This document shows positions 60,739 to 64,000 of a stretch of DNA of 64,000 bases, piece after piece (within the stretch, counting starts at the first letter, position 1; every line of letters begins with the position of its first letter). The translations under genes and the position numbers were made by a program. Origin of the DNA: Ginsengibacter hankyongi (GTDB lineage Bacteria > Bacteroidota > Bacteroidia > Chitinophagales > Chitinophagaceae); contig NZ_VYQF01000003.1 of NCBI RefSeq assembly GCF_008710285.1, positions 248,001-312,000 of the forward strand, read 5' to 3'. Below the pieces are notes generated by a model, which was not told the origin of the DNA, ran no database searches, and saw only the letters and a list, made by a program, of their open reading frames with translations.

Positions 60739-63219
60739 ATGAAAAAGAATTCTATTATTTCTTTCACAATTGTTTCATTCTTCTCCATATTTCTTAACCC
60801 TGCATGGAGCCAAACAAGCTTTATAAAAAGTACTGTTACAAAAGTTTCACTTTCGGGAAAGATTACCGACAAAAATTCAGCCCAACCTCTGCAAGGTGCA
60901 ACAATTTACATTCCTGACCTTAAAACCGGAACTACTTCCGATGCTAATGGTAATTATACATTGCACAACATTCCTATAGGCACTTACCTGGTTCAGGCAG
61001 GTTTTATAGGGTATAAGAACAACATAAAAACAGTTTCAATAAATGAAAACACAACCCTGGACTTTGCCATGGAAATTTCTGTTACTGAAGAAAATGAAAT
61101 TGTTGTAACGGGTACTTCCAGAGCGACAACTATAAAGAGAAATCCTATTCCAATCGTTTCTATCAGTAAACAATACCTTCAACAAAATTTAAGTACAAAT
61201 ATTATTGATGCTATAGCAAAAGTGCCGGGCATCAGCGCAGTTACTACCGGCCCAAATGTTTCAAAGCCTTTTATAAGAGGATTGGGATTTAACCGTATAC
61301 TAACGCTGTATGATGGCGTTCGGCAGGAAGGTCAACAATGGGGAGACGAGCACGGGATTGAAGTTGATCAAAATACAGTTGCAAAAGTTGAGGTGGTAAA
61401 AGGGCCGGCAAGTTTAATATATGGTTCAGATGCAGTTGCGGGTGTGGTAAATCTTTTACCTCCAAATCCACCGCCAGACGGAAAAACAATTGGAGATATT
61501 TCAAGTGAATTTCAAACCAATAACGGATTAATAGCAGGTTCAGCAATGCTTGCAGGAAATAAAAATTCTTTCACCTGGATGGGAAGAGCTTCTTATAAAA
61601 CGGCAACCAATTATGAAAACAGTGTGGATGGAAAGGTATATAATACCGGCTTCAGAGAACTTGATCTTATTGGGTCTGCAGGTGTTAAAGGTTCTTGGGG
61701 TTATTCGCATTTGGGAGTTTCAACATTCAATGATTTGCAGGAGATACCAGATGGTAGCAGGGATTCAGCCACACGAAAATTTACTAAACAAATTACGGAA
61801 GCAGATACGGTGCGCCGAATTGTTTCTGACGCCGAATTAAGGTCCTATAAAATAACAGCGCTACACCAGCATGTACAGCATTATAGAATTTACAGTACCA
61901 ACAATTTTATTTTAGGAAAGGGATCACTGGGAATAAATCTTGCTTATCAGAAAAGTTTAAGGCAGGAATTCAGTCATCCCCAGATTGCTATTCCGGGATT
62001 AGACCTGGCATTAAACACTTTTTCTTATGATGCAAAATATTATTTCCCAGAACAGAATGGATGGAGTATTACGGGAGGCATCAACGGAATGTATCAAAAC
62101 AATGATGTTACTAAAGGAACAGAATTTATTATTCCTTCCTACAAACAGTTTGACATTGGCGCTTTTATTTTTGCAAAAACATCAATTGACAAACTGGAGG
62201 TTGCCGGTGGGTTAAGATATGATGTAAGGCGGTTTAATAACGGTGCCTTGTACACGAAAACAGATCCTGTTACAGGATTTGATAAAACCGTCTTTGGTAT
62301 GGATACTGTTGGTGCAGCAAATCCATTTTATGCCTACAAGCACCCCTTTTCCGGGGCTAGCGGCAGTCTGGGTTTGTCATATCGCTTTTCAAATCATTTT
62401 ACGGGGAAAGCTAATGTTGGCAGAGGTTACAGGGCACCAAATATTTCAGAAATATCCGCAAGCGGAATTCATCCCGGAACGAATAGTTTTCAAAAAGGTA
62501 ATCTAAATTTTAAACCGGAATTTAACTGGCAGGAAGACATTGGCTTAAGTTTTAATTCGCAGCATGTTACAATTGATGCAAGTATTTTTGATAATAGTAT
62601 TCAGAATTATATATACAATCAAAAAGTATCAAGTGGTATTATTCAAAATATTGTAGTCGATACATTCCAGTTCGAGGCTGCCAGGGCAAATCTTTACGGC
62701 GGAGAATTATCTGTCGATATTCATCCACATCCGTTAGACTGGCTACATTTTGAAAATTCATTATCTATAGTTTATGGAAATAATAAGGGAGTTAGCGGAC
62801 AGAATAAACTTTCTGACAGTGCTAAATATCTCCCTTTCATTCCCCCCTTACACACCTATTCTGAACTACGTGCCAACATTAAAAAGGTATCAAAATCAAT
62901 TATAAATGCATTTGTAAAAATACAACTTGAATATTATGCGCCTCAAAACCGGGCGTATCTTGAGTTTAATACTGAAACGCCAACCCCCGGTTACCAACTA
63001 TTTAATGCAGGTTTCGGTGCAGATATAACTAACCATAAAGAACAAACGCTTTTCACGGTTACAGCTTTAGGCGATAATTTATTTGATGTTGCGTATCAAT
63101 CGCATTTAAACAGGTTAAAATATTTCGAACCTTATCCTAATGATCCGCGTCCGCATCATGGCATTTACAATATGGGAAGAAATTTTAGTCTGAAAGTAAA
63201 TGTACCACTGAACTTTTAA
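60739..63219 (+). CDS. TonB-dependent outer-membrane receptor
   Basis: 826 aa. Signal peptide residues 1-25 (NPAWSQ). Residues ~35-110 are a carboxypeptidase-regulatory-like domain (SGKITDKNSAQPLQGATIYI). The plug (~118-235) contains VVTGTSRATT, KPFIRGLGFNRILTLYDGVR and VEVVKGPASLIYGSDAVAGV. The rest is a beta-barrel ending in a terminal aromatic (KVNVPLNF). The GDEHGIEVDQ segment of the plug is typical of receptors for heme, siderophores or metals. Because it follows the nickel-hydrogenase locus, nickel or a nickel chelate is one candidate substrate, but this is inference. Confidence 0.88.
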   Translation: MKKNSIISFTIVSFFSIFLNPAWSQTSFIKSTVTKVSLSGKITDKNSAQPLQGATIYIPDLKTGTTSDANGNYTLHNIPIGTYLVQAGFIGYKNNIKTVSINENTTLDFAMEISVTEENEIVVTGTSRATTIKRNPIPIVSISKQYLQQNLSTNIIDAIAKVPGISAVTTGPNVSKPFIRGLGFNRILTLYDGVRQEGQQWGDEHGIEVDQNTVAKVEVVKGPASLIYGSDAVAGVVNLLPPNPPPDGKTIGDISSEFQTNNGLIAGSAMLAGNKNSFTWMGRASYKTATNYENSVDGKVYNTGFRELDLIGSAGVKGSWGYSHLGVSTFNDLQEIPDGSRDSATRKFTKQITEADTVRRIVSDAELRSYKITALHQHVQHYRIYSTNNFILGKGSLGINLAYQKSLRQEFSHPQIAIPGLDLALNTFSYDAKYYFPEQNGWSITGGINGMYQNNDVTKGTEFIIPSYKQFDIGAFIFAKTSIDKLEVAGGLRYDVRRFNNGALYTKTDPVTGFDKTVFGMDTVGAANPFYAYKHPFSGASGSLGLSYRFSNHFTGKANVGRGYRAPNISEISASGIHPGTNSFQKGNLNFKPEFNWQEDIGLSFNSQHVTIDASIFDNSIQNYIYNQKVSSGIIQNIVVDTFQFEAARANLYGGELSVDIHPHPLDWLHFENSLSIVYGNNKGVSGQNKLSDSAKYLPFIPPLHTYSELRANIKKVSKSIINAFVKIQLEYYAPQNRAYLEFNTETPTPGYQLFNAGFGADITNHKEQTLFTVTALGDNLFDVAYQSHLNRLKYFEPYPNDPRPHHGIYNMGRNFSLKVNVPLNF

Positions 63220-63363
63220 GTAATTAAAGAAAGTGATTTCCTTAATTCGCACGTAATTTTTGCATGTAGAAAATTTGTTCAATGGTAATAATACGTATTA
63301 ACATACTTTGGAATATTATTTGCCTAATTACATAAAAAATATTCCGTATTAAATTAATCAATT

Positions 63364-64000
63364 ATGAAAGTAAATTCTCAAAAAGTTAGTCTATCGTTAA
63401 TAATGTGCCTGTTGTGTAGCATATTAATTTTTTCCTGTAGTAAAAGGGATGCAAATAATACTGGAAAGTCAAAAGTTCAGATTCGCTTAACTGATAGCCC
63501 TGATCCAGACGTAAGGGAAGTTTGGGTTGATGTTAAAGACGTCCTTATCAATATGGGTGACTCCAATTGGACCAGTGTAGCAGACGCACATACGGGGGAG
63601 TATAATTTATTGGATCTTACCAATGGCAAGGATACTATTCTTGCTGACGCAGAAATACCGGCTGGTAAGATTTCACAAATACGCTTATTATTGGGAGATA
63701 ATAATTACATCATAACCAATAGTGGTGATAAAATTAGTCTTACCACGCCCAGCGCCCAACAATCCGGTCTAAAGGTTCAGATCAATCAGGATGTAACAGG
63801 TGGCCAGTTGTATCGTTTAATTTTAGATTTCGACGCCGGAAAATCTATTGTTAAAGCAGGTAATAGTGGTAAATATATTTTAAAGCCCGTAATAAGAGTT
63901 ATCTCCTTCGTTCCGTCAGGAGGTAATTTAAAAGGCGTAGTTCTTCCTGATTCCGTAAGAACAGCAATTTATGCAATTAATGGTATGGATACAGTTGCAT
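63364..64000 (+). CDS. DUF4382 lipoprotein (cut by the window end)
   Basis: 212 codons are open to the window end, no stop. Lipoprotein signal ILIFSCSKRD (lipidated Cys25). Residues ~36-180 match the DUF4382 order: KVQIRLTDSPDPDVREVWVDVKDVLIN (in outline), YNLLDLTNGKDTILADAEIPAGKISQIRLLLGD and ILDFDAGKSIVKAG. DUF4382 proteins are surface lipoproteins of Bacteroidota, with a carbohydrate-binding-like fold suggested by position near TonB receptors. A second domain appears to begin at about residue 187 (GGNLKGVVLPDSVRTAIYAI). Confidence 0.85.
   Translation, partial: MKVNSQKVSLSLIMCLLCSILIFSCSKRDANNTGKSKVQIRLTDSPDPDVREVWVDVKDVLINMGDSNWTSVADAHTGEYNLLDLTNGKDTILADAEIPAGKISQIRLLLGDNNYIITNSGDKISLTTPSAQQSGLKVQINQDVTGGQLYRLILDFDAGKSIVKAGNSGKYILKPVIRVISFVPSGGNLKGVVLPDSVRTAIYAINGMDTVA

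Noticed and set aside
1-64000. tRNA or rRNA genes and a replication origin
   Set aside because: I saw no cloverleaf-like, rRNA-like or DnaA-box cluster on either strand, though a reading by eye could miss a tRNA.

Overview
The window looks like the chromosome of a soil- or sediment-type Bacteroidota bacterium, most likely in or near the Chitinophagaceae. The grounds are a SprB-repeat protein with a type IX secretion (T9SS) sorting domain, a TonB-dependent receptor with a carboxypeptidase-like N-terminal domain, DUF4369/TlpA thioredoxin lipoprotein-type proteins, KTSC, KGG and DUF3606 small proteins, AT-rich DNA, and promoters of the Bacteroidota form (TTTG, about 19-20 nt, TAnnTTTG). No rRNA, tRNA or CRISPR array was seen.

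Layout. Bases 1-6200 hold a large T9SS adhesin and a few surface or membrane proteins, separated by three copies of a ~165-bp hairpin repeat. Bases 6640-7262 hold a REP-associated transposase (RAYT) between two near-identical inverted REP palindromes, followed by two TlpA-like thiol oxidoreductases and a 21-bp tandem array. Bases 11655-22044 are the most unusual part: a tyrosine recombinase, a good promoter, then a head-to-tail series of about eleven one-gene cassettes, each ended by an attC-like imperfect inverted repeat. In at least four cassettes the first 10 bases (GTTGTGCGCA and similar) are the exact reverse complement of the left core of the same cassette's terminal repeat, which is the geometry of integron cassettes (recombination at G|TT). 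Cassette genes are lipoproteins, GNAT acetyltransferases, DHFR/RibD-fold reductases, a CrtA-like protein and unknowns; one cassette has no gene. Related attC-like repeats recur at 28.0, 30.4 and 31.1 kb, around further cassette-like genes. The recombinase lacks the insertion typical of IntI, so this may be an independent or divergent integron-like system.

Bases 22205-26266 are a minus-strand block (OprB-type porin, LysE-type exporter, fatty-acid hydroxylase, DUF2147). A Crp/Fnr regulator and an SDR reductase follow, each with the same palindromic operator, and then an ArsR-SRPBCC-DHFR group with its own operator. Bases 33622-39216 are a minus-strand sugar operon: glycosyltransferase, UDP-galactopyranose mutase, a GH1-RmlD fusion and a GH1 protein. 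A multi-PAS histidine kinase, small regulators and a Gfo/Idh/MocA oxidoreductase lead to the last region.

Bases 44301-60069 are a complete locus for a cytosolic [NiFe]-hydrogenase of the high-affinity actinobacterial type (group 1h or the related 1l). The plus strand carries the small and large subunits, four conserved proteins of unknown role, a maturation protease, a NifU/Rieske-like protein and HypA, HypB, HypC. The minus strand carries a nickel permease, HypE, HypX, HypD and HypF. The gene set suggests aerobic scavenging of trace H2. A TonB-dependent receptor and a truncated DUF4382 lipoprotein close the window.
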